From: an uncultured Lactobacillus sp.
GTDB lineage: Bacteria > Bacillota > Bacilli > Lactobacillales > Lactobacillaceae
Direction: 5' to 3'
Assembly: GCA_910587695.1 (NCBI GenBank)
Contig: CAJUNC010000015.1
Coordinates: forward strand, 1-64,000
DNA: 64,000 nucleotides
How positions within the stretch are numbered: position 1 is the first letter of the stretch; each line of letters starts with the position of its first letter. Shown here in pieces: positions 48,990-57,390 of this stretch. Under the pieces are notes generated by a model. It was given only the letters and a program-made list of their open reading frames with translations. It was not told where the DNA came from and made no database searches. The position numbers and the translations under genes were made by a program.

Positions 48990-49967
48990 TCAGTTAGTTT
49001 TCTTCAAAAGGCGTTTGATCAACTTTTCGAGCAAGTCGCGTTTTTGCGAGGCTGGAAGCTGCGAAGTTTGATCGAGCGCCTTTTGTATGAATTTTTCAGC
49101 TAGGGCTTTGGCTTTAGTGACGCCACCGTATTTTAAGACGAGTTGTTTGACAACTTCCATATCGGTGGCAGTCATCTGTTCTTTTTTAGCTAGGTAAGGC
49201 ATCAATTCAGCTTTGTGTTCTTGTAGGACCATTAATAGTGGTAAAGAATAAACACCAGTTGCGAGATCTTCCATGACCGGTTTGTTTAAATTTTTGCCAT
49301 CAGAGTAGTCTAGGATATCGTCTAGCATTTGAAAACTCAAGCCGATATTTTGCCCGATCCGTTTAGCTAAAGCGACTTGACGCCGATCAGCTCCACTAAA
49401 ATAAGCCCCTTCTTGACAGGCGAGACTAAAGATCGCAGCGGTCTTACCGTTGATATTGCGAAGATAGGTCAAAAAGCTCTGTTCTGTGTCAAAACGGGCG
49501 TTCATTTGGCCGATCTCACCATTTAAGATCTGACGCATCATTTGCGCGTTGACTTTGAGATAATGCGAGGCATACAAAGAATCAGCGATCAGATCGAAAA
49601 AGACAGTAAATAACAGGTCCCCAGCATACACGGCGATATCTTTTCCAAAAGCAGATTGAATGCTGACTTGACCACGCCGTTTAGGTGAATCGTCAATGAT
49701 ATCATCGTGGATCAAAGTTGCGGTGTGCAAAACTTCGATCGAAGCTGCGAGTTTAAGGAGACGTTCATCGGCAGTCGTAGTCGAATTTTCCTTGGAAAAG
49801 AGCAATAGCAAGGCTGGGCGGAGATATTTTCCTCCGTTATTTACCATCTGTAAGAGAGCGCTTTTAAGTTTAGGATCGTTGACTTCGATCTTTTTTGCGA
49901 TCAATTGATTGACGATCTGCAGATCATCTTTGACCAACGGATACTGTTGCCAAAAATTTAATTTCAT
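48990..49967 (-). CDS. Polyprenyl (heptaprenyl/octaprenyl-type) diphosphate synthase
   Basis: A 325-residue trans-prenyltransferase that builds the isoprenoid side chain of menaquinone from farnesyl diphosphate and isopentenyl diphosphate. The two Asp-rich motifs are LIHDDIIDDSPKRRG (first, DDxxD) and FQMLDDILDYSD (second, DDxxD), with the GGKYLRPALLLL segment before. The residue pattern upstream of the first motif fits long-chain products. Only the catalytic (component II) subunit is here; no HepS-like component I is seen. It faces menA across a short divergent gap, so the two probably cooperate to make a quinone from imported precursor. Confidence 0.88.
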   Translation of the reverse strand: MKLNFWQQYPLVKDDLQIVNQLIAKKIEVNDPKLKSALLQMVNNGGKYLRPALLLLFSKENSTTTADERLLKLAASIEVLHTATLIHDDIIDDSPKRRGQVSIQSAFGKDIAVYAGDLLFTVFFDLIADSLYASHYLKVNAQMMRQILNGEIGQMNARFDTEQSFLTYLRNINGKTAAIFSLACQEGAYFSGADRRQVALAKRIGQNIGLSFQMLDDILDYSDGKNLNKPVMEDLATGVYSLPLLMVLQEHKAELMPYLAKKEQMTATDMEVVKQLVLKYGGVTKAKALAEKFIQKALDQTSQLPASQKRDLLEKLIKRLLKKTN

Positions 49968-50054
49968 TATTTAGGTTTCCTTCCGACATATTTATCTAGT
50001 TTTATTGTACACTATACTGTGAAGACTAAACCAGTACAAAGCGAGGTAATTTGA

Positions 50055-50969
50055 ATGTCACTTAAGGTTTTCCTTGAACTTGTTGAGATCAAGGCCAAAA
50101 CAGCCAGTGTTTTACCTTTCTTGCTCGGAGTATGTTTTAGTTATTATTATTATCATTCACTCAATTGGGCGAATCTTTTGCTCTTTTTTATCGCAATGTT
50201 TTTATTTAACATGTCAGTCGATGCGTGGGATAATTACAATGACTATCATAATGCTCTTGATAAAGAGGAGTATAAACAAAAGACCAATATTATCGGTCGT
50301 GAAAACTTATCACCAAGAGAAGTTTTATGGATGTTGCTTGGAATGGCGGGAGTCGCAACTGTTTTAGGACTAGTGTTGGTCATACGTACAGGGTGGCCGT
50401 TATTGTTGATGGGGATGTTTTGTTTTGCTGTCGGGATCTTATATTCCGCTGGTCCACGTCCGCTATCGAGTTTACCGGTCGGCGAGTTCTTTTCTGGCTT
50501 TACCATGGGCGGGATGATCATGCTGATAAGTGTTTATATCAATACTTATCAGGAATTTACGTTTGATCTCTCTGATCTTTGGCGGATCGCATTATTAGCG
50601 TTACCGAATATATTGTGGATCTCAAATCTGATGTTAGCTAATAATATTTGTGATCTAGCTGAAGATGAGCGCAATCATCGTTATACGATCGTGCACTATT
50701 TAGGGAAAAAACGGGCTTTGCAGGTCTATACTGCGAAAAATATTTTGGCGTTAGTCTCTTTGTGCTTAACACCATTTATTGGCTTAGCTCCCTACACGGT
50801 CTTATTGATCGTTTTAGCACTTCCATTTTTCTACCGGCAAAATAAATTGCTATGGGAAAAACAAGTAAAAACTGAGACTTTTATCACAGCAGTCAAAACT
50901 TTAGCTGTAGGCTCGTTTTTACAAGTTATTTTATATCTGTTAGGTATTTTATTTAATCTTATTTTTTAA
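50055..50969 (+). CDS. menA: 1,4-dihydroxy-2-naphthoate polyprenyltransferase
   Basis: A 304-residue membrane prenyltransferase of the UbiA family that joins the polyprenyl chain to 1,4-dihydroxy-2-naphthoate to make demethylmenaquinone. The first Asp-rich motif is DAWDNYNDYHNALDKEEYK, with NxxxD. The second is NNICDLAEDERNHRYT. About eight helices. The other men genes are not in the window; lactobacilli with this gene set often take up DHNA or menaquinone precursors from neighbours. GCGAGGTAA precedes ATG 50055. ndh follows after 14 bases in one operon. Confidence 0.9.
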   Translation: MSLKVFLELVEIKAKTASVLPFLLGVCFSYYYYHSLNWANLLLFFIAMFLFNMSVDAWDNYNDYHNALDKEEYKQKTNIIGRENLSPREVLWMLLGMAGVATVLGLVLVIRTGWPLLLMGMFCFAVGILYSAGPRPLSSLPVGEFFSGFTMGGMIMLISVYINTYQEFTFDLSDLWRIALLALPNILWISNLMLANNICDLAEDERNHRYTIVHYLGKKRALQVYTAKNILALVSLCLTPFIGLAPYTVLLIVLALPFFYRQNKLLWEKQVKTETFITAVKTLAVGSFLQVILYLLGILFNLIF

Positions 50970-50983
50970 CGAGGAGATTTTTT

Positions 50984-52192
50984 ATGAAAAAAGTAGTTGT
51001 TTTAGGCGCTGGATATGCAGGATTACAAACGGTGCATAAGTTACAAAAAAAGGTCAAGGGAAAAGCTGAGATCATCTTAGTCGACAAAGATGATTATCAT
51101 TATGAAACAACGGAATTACATGAGGTTGCTTCTGGGACCCAACCGGCTCTAAAGATCACTTATCCGATCGCTGATATCGTTGATCCAGCAGTGACGGAAT
51201 TTATCCAAGATGAAGTAGTGAAACTAGATGCTACTAAAAAACAAGTGCAATTAAAACAACATGGTATGCTCGACTATGATTACTGTGTCTTAGCCTTAGG
51301 TTTTGTTTCCGAGACTTTTGGGATCAAGGGCGCTAAAGAAAATGCGCTTGAGATGACAAATATCAAGCAATCATTGGCGATTTATGACCATATTTTAGCT
51401 TCGATGAAAAAATACAAAGAGACAAAAGATAAGCGTTACTTACAACTTGTTGTCTGTGGCGCTGGTTTTACCGGGATCGAATTAGCTGGTGCTTTAGCTG
51501 AAGGACGCCCAGAATATGCTAAAGTTGCTGGGGTAGCACCATCCGAAGTCAAGATCACAGTTGTTGAAGCAGCAACGCGTCTCTTGCCAATGTTTAGCGA
51601 AAAATTAGCTGATTATGGTGTCAAACTAGTTGAGAGCTTGGATGTTGAACTGCTTTGCGGTGCTAAGATCAGTGAAGTGGCACCTGGTGAAGTGATCTAT
51701 GAAAAAGATGGTCAAACAAACTCCTTGAAAGCTGAAACGATCATTTGGACGACCGGTGTTTCAGGTAGTCCCGTTGTTGGTGAATCCAACTTACAAGAAC
51801 GGCGTGGTCGGGTCGTAGTCACAGATAATTTGACTGATCCAAACTTTGATGATCTTTATATCTTAGGTGACGTAGCGGCTGTAATGGATAAAGAAAGTGG
51901 GCGTCCATATCCAACAACAGCTCAGATCGCTACTGCGATGGCGGGCTATGCGGCTAAAGATCTCGAATCACAGATCAACGGGAATGGTCATTTAGATACA
52001 CCATTTGTTTATAAGAGCAAAGGAACGGTTGCTTCAGTCGGTAATACCCATGGCTTTGGGGTGATCGGAAAATTGGAGATCAAGGGTTATCCAGCATCGA
52101 TGATGAAGAAAATGATCATGAACAAGTCACTCTTTGAGATCGGTGGATTCAAAGAATTTATTGCTAAAGGTCGTTTCGATTTATATCACTAA
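50984..52192 (+). CDS. ndh: Type II NADH:quinone dehydrogenase
   Basis: A 402-residue FAD enzyme that moves electrons from NADH to quinone without pumping protons. It has two dinucleotide folds: VVVLGAGYAGLQTVHKL at the N-terminus (FAD) and LVVCGAGFTGIELAGALAE near residue 165 (NADH). LYILGDVAAVMDKESGRPYPTTAQIATAMA follows as the FAD C-terminal motif. The C-terminus has an amphipathic membrane-binding helix, as is usual. It shares an operon with menA and, together with cydAB nearby, completes a minimal aerobic chain NADH to quinone to oxygen. A terminator follows. Confidence 0.93.
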   Translation: MKKVVVLGAGYAGLQTVHKLQKKVKGKAEIILVDKDDYHYETTELHEVASGTQPALKITYPIADIVDPAVTEFIQDEVVKLDATKKQVQLKQHGMLDYDYCVLALGFVSETFGIKGAKENALEMTNIKQSLAIYDHILASMKKYKETKDKRYLQLVVCGAGFTGIELAGALAEGRPEYAKVAGVAPSEVKITVVEAATRLLPMFSEKLADYGVKLVESLDVELLCGAKISEVAPGEVIYEKDGQTNSLKAETIIWTTGVSGSPVVGESNLQERRGRVVVTDNLTDPNFDDLYILGDVAAVMDKESGRPYPTTAQIATAMAGYAAKDLESQINGNGHLDTPFVYKSKGTVASVGNTHGFGVIGKLEIKGYPASMMKKMIMNKSLFEIGGFKEFIAKGRFDLYH

Positions 52193-52202
52193 TTTTTTAG
52201 GT

Positions 52203-52239
52203 AAAAGAGCGTAGAATCAATTGTCTGCGTTCTTTTTTT
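52203..52239 (+). terminator. Terminator after ndh
   Basis: AAAGAGCG with TGCGTTCTTT forms an imperfect stem followed by a run of seven T. Confidence 0.7.
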
Positions 52240-52270
52240 GTGCAAATATTCAATAATTAAAAGCAAAACA

Positions 52271-52301
52271 TGCAAGCGTTTTACGTACTTTGGAGTATAA
52301 T
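52271..52301 (+). promoter_or_regulatory. lutABC promoter with weak cre-like site
   Basis: TATAAT at 52296-52301 is a good -10 box. TGCAAGCGTTTTAC at 52271-52284 resembles a cre site (11 of 14 positions) and overlaps the -35 region, so CcpA repression in sugar-rich medium is possible. A lactate-responsive regulator gene is not adjacent. Confidence 0.4.
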
Positions 52302-52373
52302 TATGGTATAGCAATGATTATTGGGATTTTTTGATTTATATATGTTGTCCAAGCCTTATTAAAGGAGGTGGAG

Positions 52374-52390
52374 GTGCATTTTAAATGCAC
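52374..52390 (+). promoter_or_regulatory. Hairpin over the lutA start codon
   Basis: GTGCATTTTAAATGCAC is an odd-length perfect palindrome that covers the end of the ribosome binding site and the ATG at 52385. In RNA it can form a 6-bp stem with a 5-nt loop. It may lower or tune translation initiation; two ribosome binding sites (AAAGGAGGTGGAGG) precede it. Confidence 0.4.
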
Positions 52391-53194
52391 TTATCAATGA
52401 GAGTATGTATTTTTTCAACCTGTATCGTTGATCTGCTTTTTCCAAATGTAGGTCAAGCGATGGTCGAAGTTTTAGAGCGTTTTGGCTGTGAAACGGTCTT
52501 TCCTAAGGGACAGGTATGTTGTGGTCAGCCAACGTATAATAGCGGTTACAGTAAGGAAACGATCAAGACATTTTACAATGAGATAGATGCATTATTAAGT
52601 GTGGATGCTGATTACATTGTTGGGCCTTCGGGGTCATGTGTCGGGATGTTAAAGGAATATAAAGATATCTTAAAAGATGATCCTGACTATGCCAAAAAGG
52701 CTCAGATCTTGCATGATAAGACTTATGAATTCTCACAATTTATCTATCGTGTGTTAGGGATCTTGGATTGTGGAGCCCAATTAGATGCAACTGCCACCTT
52801 CCACCGCTCTTGTCACATGACACGGCTATTAGGTGAACGGACTGCACCGTTTGTCTTGCTCGATCATGTTAAAGATCTTGAGATGATCCCATTGCATAAT
52901 GTGCAATTATGTTGTGGTTTTGGTGGGACTTTCTCGGCTAAAGAACCTGAGATCTCCGAAGCAATGGTCGACGATAAGGTCAATAATATCGTAGCTACGA
53001 ATGCTCAGATCTTGATCGGGGCGGATCAAGCGTGTTTGATGAATATTGGTGGACGGATGAACCGTCGGGGTGAAAAGATCAAAGTGATGCATATTGCAGA
53101 AGTTTTGAATCATAATGTCGATCTTTCCCGAGTCAAATACGTTAAGGATACGGATCATCAGATGGTACCAGCTAATGGAAGCGGGGTGTTTTAG
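52385..53194 (+). CDS. lutA: Lactate utilization protein LutA (Fe-S oxidoreductase)
   Basis: A 269-residue protein with two CCG-type (CX~30CCGxPxxxxG) domains that bind Fe-S clusters. They are seen as VCCGQPTYNSGYSKETIK and later HRSCHMTRLLGER plus LCCGFGGTFSAKEPEIS. It forms, with LutB and LutC, a membrane-associated L-lactate oxidising complex that delivers electrons to quinone. The start at ATG 52385 lies within a strong Shine-Dalgarno region; ATG 52397 would be a shorter option. First of lutABC. Its presence beside the respiratory block suits lactate use in aerobic conditions. Confidence 0.9.
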   Translation: MHLSMRVCIFSTCIVDLLFPNVGQAMVEVLERFGCETVFPKGQVCCGQPTYNSGYSKETIKTFYNEIDALLSVDADYIVGPSGSCVGMLKEYKDILKDDPDYAKKAQILHDKTYEFSQFIYRVLGILDCGAQLDATATFHRSCHMTRLLGERTAPFVLLDHVKDLEMIPLHNVQLCCGFGGTFSAKEPEISEAMVDDKVNNIVATNAQILIGADQACLMNIGGRMNRRGEKIKVMHIAEVLNHNVDLSRVKYVKDTDHQMVPANGSGVF

Positions 53195-54685
53195 ATGGGC
53201 TTAAAGACAAGTGAACTTTCATTTGACGAACGTGTAAAAAATGCTAAAAAAGACAAATTTATGCGTGCATCAGTGGCTAAAGCCCAAGATGCGCAATTTG
53301 AGAAACGGACACGTGCCCGAGAACAACTGGGCCATTGGAACGAGTGGCGTGAGTTAGGTGAGCAGATCCGCCAACATGCCGTTAAACATTTACCAGATTA
53401 TCTTGAAGAATTTAGCAAAAATGTCCAAAAAAATGGCGGACACGTTTATTTTGCTAAGACAGATACCGATGCAACAGCTTATATCAAGCAAGTCGCACGT
53501 GAGAAAAATGTCAAAAAGGTCGTTAAATCTAAATCAATGGTCACGACTGAGATCGATCTAGACAAGGAATTGTTGAAGATCCCAGGACTTTCATTGATGG
53601 AAACGGATTTAGCAGAATTTATCTTACAAGAAGACGATTGGGATGAACCGACCCATATCGTTTTTCCGACCTTGCACAAAAATCGCGATCAAGTGCGGGA
53701 AGTCTTTCAAAAGATCGGTTATGAGGGCGATAATGATCCTGAAAGCATGGGACGTTTTGCTCGGAGCTATTTACGCAAATATTTTATGGAAGCCGACTTG
53801 GGGATCACCGGTTGTAACTTTGCGATCGCCGATAATGGGATGATCAATTTGGTCACTAATGAAGGTAATGCTGACCTCACGATGGCGTTACCAAAAACGC
53901 AGATCGTTGTCATGGGGATGGAGCGGATCGTTCCAGGGCTAAAGGAAGCCGAAGTGTTGGATAACTTGCTTTGTCGCAGTGCGGTCGGTCAGAAATTGAC
54001 AAGTTATTGTACTTTTAGTGCAGGAAAGCTAGATGACGAACTTGATGGTCCAGAGGATTTTCATGTAGTTATCATTGATAATGGCCGTTCCAATGCGTTG
54101 AATACAGTTTTTGAACCGATCTTACAATGTATTCGTTGTGGGGCTTGCTTGAATGTTTGTCCCGTTTACCGTCAGATCGGGGGCCAAGTCTATGGTTCGA
54201 TCTATCCCGGACCGATGGGTGAAGTTTTATCACCGATCTTAGATGGTTACGAAAACTTTGGTGAGTTACCATATGCCTGCAGTTTATGTGGAGCATGTAC
54301 AGAAACATGTCCAGTCAAGATCCCACTGCATGATCTGATCTTGGAACACCGTAAAGTTGAGATGAATAAACTTCATTTAGATCATAGTCTAAATAATGTT
54401 ATTTTTAAGACGATCAGTGTTGGGACTAAGACACCGATCCTCTTTAAGGGAGCTTTGATGGGTGAACATTTGGCAATGAAGCCATTCTCCAATAAAAAAG
54501 AAAATAGTGTTGAGAACCTTTATCCTGAAGGAAAGATCGATAAAGTTCCAAAGATCGCACCGAAGTTGATCCATGGGTGGGTCGATGTCAGAGATCTGGC
54601 TGAGCCACCGAAGCTAAGGGAAAACTTCCGTCATTGGTACGATCGACATGAAAAAGAACGGAAGCGAGGCGAACAAAATGACTGA
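53195..54685 (+). CDS. lutB: Lactate utilization iron-sulfur protein LutB
   Basis: A 496-residue protein with a long N-terminal LUD domain (around VKSKSMVTTEIDLDKELLKIPGLSLMETDLAEFILQ) and a C-terminal pair of 4Fe-4S clusters. The clusters are read as CIRCGACLNVCPVY and CSLCGACTETCPVKIPLHD near residues 310-380. The two ferredoxin-like motifs transfer electrons to quinone. Its ATG follows the lutA stop with no gap. It overlaps lutC by 8 bases. Confidence 0.93.
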   Translation: MGLKTSELSFDERVKNAKKDKFMRASVAKAQDAQFEKRTRAREQLGHWNEWRELGEQIRQHAVKHLPDYLEEFSKNVQKNGGHVYFAKTDTDATAYIKQVAREKNVKKVVKSKSMVTTEIDLDKELLKIPGLSLMETDLAEFILQEDDWDEPTHIVFPTLHKNRDQVREVFQKIGYEGDNDPESMGRFARSYLRKYFMEADLGITGCNFAIADNGMINLVTNEGNADLTMALPKTQIVVMGMERIVPGLKEAEVLDNLLCRSAVGQKLTSYCTFSAGKLDDELDGPEDFHVVIIDNGRSNALNTVFEPILQCIRCGACLNVCPVYRQIGGQVYGSIYPGPMGEVLSPILDGYENFGELPYACSLCGACTETCPVKIPLHDLILEHRKVEMNKLHLDHSLNNVIFKTISVGTKTPILFKGALMGEHLAMKPFSNKKENSVENLYPEGKIDKVPKIAPKLIHGWVDVRDLAEPPKLRENFRHWYDRHEKERKRGEQND

Positions 54686-55409
54686 AACGCTCAAAGCAAA
54701 TGATCCTAAAAACCGCGAAGAATTTCTAGATCGTATCGCCAAAAAAGCTGAGCGTCCCCGCCATGATCTAGCAAATGATCCGCTGGTATTTATCAATGAT
54801 CTACCAGAGACGACGCTATCAGGTCTTGATCAAGATGAATTATTAGCTTTAGCCAAGACCAATAGTGAGGCGATCCATGTTGATTTTAAGACAGTACCGG
54901 TCGCTAAGCTGAGTGAAACACTAGAAAATTTCTTACATGAAAAGCAGATCCACAGTTTGATGTTGCCGACTTTTGCGGATGAAAAGTGGCAAGAATATGG
55001 TATTTTAGATTGGCGTAATGCGTTAGAACTAGATAAATTGTATTTTTGGGATGTAAAACGTGGTCGAGATAACTTAATTGATGCAGATCAAAGTGATGCA
55101 GCGATCGGCTTTGCTGATTATCTCTTAGCTGAATCGGGGACGATCACAGCTGCAACAGTTAAAGAACAAGGCCGAGGGTTCCATTTCTTACCGACACATT
55201 ATTTAGCGATCGTTCCTAAAAGTAAGATCTTACCGCGGATGCGTCAAGCGATCGACCGCTACGATGAAGCAATGAAAACTGGTAAACTCAAGACTTCAAA
55301 TATCAATTTCATCTCAGGTCCGTCTAATTCGGGGGATATTGAAATGGTACTGATCGTGGGGGTCCACGGCCCACTTGACATGACTTATGTCGTCGTAGAA
55401 GATCTATAA
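54678..55409 (+). CDS. lutC: Lactate utilization protein LutC
   Basis: A 243-residue LUD-domain protein, third subunit of the LutABC complex. Family segments are ADYLLAESGTITAATVKEQGRGFHFLPTHYLAIVPKSKILPRM and ISGPSNSGDIEMVLIVGVHGP. These form a nucleotide-binding-like fold without a metal site. The chosen start ATG 54678 has a GAGGCGAAC site within the end of lutB; a reading from 54648 would add residues that overlap lutB more deeply. A terminator follows. Confidence 0.9.
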   Translation: MTETLKANDPKNREEFLDRIAKKAERPRHDLANDPLVFINDLPETTLSGLDQDELLALAKTNSEAIHVDFKTVPVAKLSETLENFLHEKQIHSLMLPTFADEKWQEYGILDWRNALELDKLYFWDVKRGRDNLIDADQSDAAIGFADYLLAESGTITAATVKEQGRGFHFLPTHYLAIVPKSKILPRMRQAIDRYDEAMKTGKLKTSNINFISGPSNSGDIEMVLIVGVHGPLDMTYVVVEDL

Positions 55410-55413
55410 TTAC

Positions 55414-55442
55414 GCAAAAGAGGCTGTTTAAGCCTCTTTTCT
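55414..55442 (+). terminator. Terminator after lutABC
   Basis: AAAGAGGCT and AGCCTCTTT form a 9-bp stem around GTTTA, followed by TTTCT. Confidence 0.8.
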
Positions 55443-55482
55443 CTTGATTTTAAGTTGTTGGGGGACTTAACGGATTTTTGGC

Positions 55483-55511
55483 TTGATTAAGCTTGAGAGA
55501 AAAAGTATGAT
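55483..55511 (+). promoter_or_regulatory. Promoter of the acpS-alr-mazF cluster
   Basis: TTGATT at 55483-55488 and TATGAT at 55506-55511 are 17 bases apart, giving a start near 55518, 35 bases before acpS. A hairpin TTAAGT/ACTTAA lies just upstream at 55450-55470. Confidence 0.45.
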
Positions 55512-55552
55512 TGATATGTAAAAAAACTGTGATGATGTTAGGGTGAAATCGA

Positions 55553-55918
55553 GTGATCTTGGGGATCGGAAATGATTTAGAATCTATTGAACGGGTCAAG
55601 CAGATGTTAGTCAAGTTGCCTAAAACGGCGACCAAGATCTTGACCAAAGCGGAATTAACTGTTTTTGCAGAGCTGTCTTCTAAACGTCAGGGGGAGTTTT
55701 TGGCTGGACGTTTTTCCGCTAAAGAAGCATACAGTAAGGCTGTGGGAACTGGGATCGGTCAAACTGTCAGTTTTTTAGATATTGAGATCTTAAATGATCC
55801 CGCAGGCCGTCCGTATTTTTCGCACCATCCCCTCGAAAATGAATGCAATGCATTTATTTCGATATCACATACCAAAGAACATGTTGCCACTATGGTTGTT
55901 TTAGAAAAAATCAAGTAA
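55553..55918 (+). CDS. acpS: Holo-[acyl-carrier-protein] synthase
   Basis: A 121-residue phosphopantetheinyl transferase that loads acyl carrier protein with its prosthetic arm for fatty acid synthesis. The first motif is ILGIGNDLESIERVK, with the Mg-binding Asp. The second is LAGRFSAKEAYSKAVGTG, W/FxxKEAxxKAxGTG. Length is standard. It starts at GTG 55553 with AGGGTG seven bases before. The order acpS-alr-small protein-mazF equals that of many Firmicutes. Confidence 0.93.
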   Translation: MILGIGNDLESIERVKQMLVKLPKTATKILTKAELTVFAELSSKRQGEFLAGRFSAKEAYSKAVGTGIGQTVSFLDIEILNDPAGRPYFSHHPLENECNAFISISHTKEHVATMVVLEKIK

Positions 55919-55935
55919 GAGAGAAGATGATCAAA

Positions 55936-57051
55936 ATGGTTGTAGGTTTGCACCGCAACGCCCATGTAAATGTTGATCTAGCTGCGATCAAGCATAATAT
56001 CGCAGTTGAATTAGCTCGCATGGATGAACAACAAGAACTTTTTGCTGTCGTAAAGGCCAATGCTTATGGGCATGGGATCGTACCCGTTGCTAAAGCTGCG
56101 AGACAAGCAGGAGCGACTGGCTTTTGTGTTGCGCTGATCGATGAGGGACTAGCTTTACGTGAGGCTGGTATTGATGAAACGATCTTGATCTTAGGTGTTA
56201 CGCCTGCTAGAGAAGCTACATTGATGGCTAAATATGGTCTTTCAACTGCTGTTGGGGATCTAGAATTTTTGATCCAGGCACAAAATGAATTGGCACAAGC
56301 TGGTGTTAAGCTCAAAGTCCATTTGGCTTTAGATACTGGTATGGGGCGGATCGGTTTTAGAGATCAAGCAAAATTGAGTCAAGCGATCGATTTTTTGCAC
56401 GAACATGTAGCACAATTTGAATTTGAAGGGATCTTTACGCACTTTGCGACTGCCGATGCTAAAGACCAAGTACACTACAATTATCAGGTGAAAAAATTCA
56501 ATGAGTTGATGAAAGTCGTAACGCCTAGACCGCGTTATGTCCATGTAGCTAATTCAGCGGCCGCAATGTGGCATACAGATTGTGGGGGCAATGTTATTCG
56601 TTATGGTATCACGATGTATGGCTTAAATCCTTCGGGAAAAGAATTAGAGTTGCCAGAGACTTTTAAGCCGGCATTGAGTTTGGAAAGTGAACTAGTCGCA
56701 GTCAAGCAGTTGCGCCCAGGCGATGGGGTCGGATATGGTAAAACTTATACCGCTTCTAAGCCAGAATGGTTGGGGACTGTGCCGGTCGGTTATGCCGATG
56801 GTTGGTTGCGGCGAATGCAAGGTTATCATGTATTGATCGCAGGAAAACCGTGTGAGATCGTGGGGCGAGTGTGCATGGATCAGTTTATGGTGCGTCTGCC
56901 TGATAAGTTACCTCTAGGAACAAAGGTAACATTGATCGGACAAAATGGTGAGCAAAAGATCACAGCACAAGATGCAGCTGAGTATGCGCAAACGATCAAT
57001 TATGAGATAGTCTGTGCGCTATCTGAGAGGTTACCACGCTATTACAAATAA
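55936..57051 (+). CDS. alr: Alanine racemase
   Basis: A 371-residue PLP enzyme that makes D-alanine for peptidoglycan and teichoic acid. The PLP lysine is in FAVVKANAYGHG near residue 38, and the second catalytic residue Tyr is in YGITMYGLNPS and DGVGYGKTY. The conserved C-terminal VGRVCMDQFMV is present. The two ATGs 55927 and 55936 are both possible; the protein family usually begins just before HRNAHVNVDL, so I chose 55936. It overlaps no neighbour; acpS ends 17 bases earlier. Confidence 0.93.
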   Translation: MVVGLHRNAHVNVDLAAIKHNIAVELARMDEQQELFAVVKANAYGHGIVPVAKAARQAGATGFCVALIDEGLALREAGIDETILILGVTPAREATLMAKYGLSTAVGDLEFLIQAQNELAQAGVKLKVHLALDTGMGRIGFRDQAKLSQAIDFLHEHVAQFEFEGIFTHFATADAKDQVHYNYQVKKFNELMKVVTPRPRYVHVANSAAAMWHTDCGGNVIRYGITMYGLNPSGKELELPETFKPALSLESELVAVKQLRPGDGVGYGKTYTASKPEWLGTVPVGYADGWLRRMQGYHVLIAGKPCEIVGRVCMDQFMVRLPDKLPLGTKVTLIGQNGEQKITAQDAAEYAQTINYEIVCALSERLPRYYK

Positions 57052-57113
57052 AGTATACTTTTAAACGTATTTATGTTAAGATTGCGATAACTAATGGTCA
57101 CGGAGGGCTAGTC

Positions 57114-57365
57114 ATGGTGGAAGATGATTTGAGAAAGAAAATGACCGTGTTGCAATATCAAAATATTAAGGAATTTTGTGAATTCTATACTATTGAGGTG
57201 GAAGAGATAAAAGACCATCCCGAATACGCTGAGCGGATCGAAAAGTATCATACAGCCTTGCAAGAGCTGATCGATGGTTACGGTCAAATGGGTGGTTTGA
57301 ATCAAGAGATTTGTTGTATTTTCGGCAGTTGTGATTGCGATGCCGATTATGGATCGGTGAGCTAA
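57114..57365 (+). CDS. Unfamiliar small acidic protein in the antitoxin position of mazF
   Basis: An 83-residue acidic, helical protein (VEDDLRKKMTVLQYQNIKEFCEFY) whose C-terminus has a Cys cluster, CCIFGSCDC. It occupies the slot between alr and mazF that normally holds the EndoAI/MazE antitoxin. It does not show the ribbon-helix-helix start (a short strand then helix-turn-helix) of EndoAI, nor an AbrB fold. A GGAGGG site lies just upstream of ATG 57114. The next gene starts 25 bases later. It is probably the cognate antitoxin, but it could be an unrelated small protein. The cysteines may bind metal or sense oxidation. Confidence 0.6.
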   Translation: MVEDDLRKKMTVLQYQNIKEFCEFYTIEVEEIKDHPEYAERIEKYHTALQELIDGYGQMGGLNQEICCIFGSCDCDADYGSVS

Positions 57366-57390
57366 TAAATAAATTAGAGAGAGTGATCCT

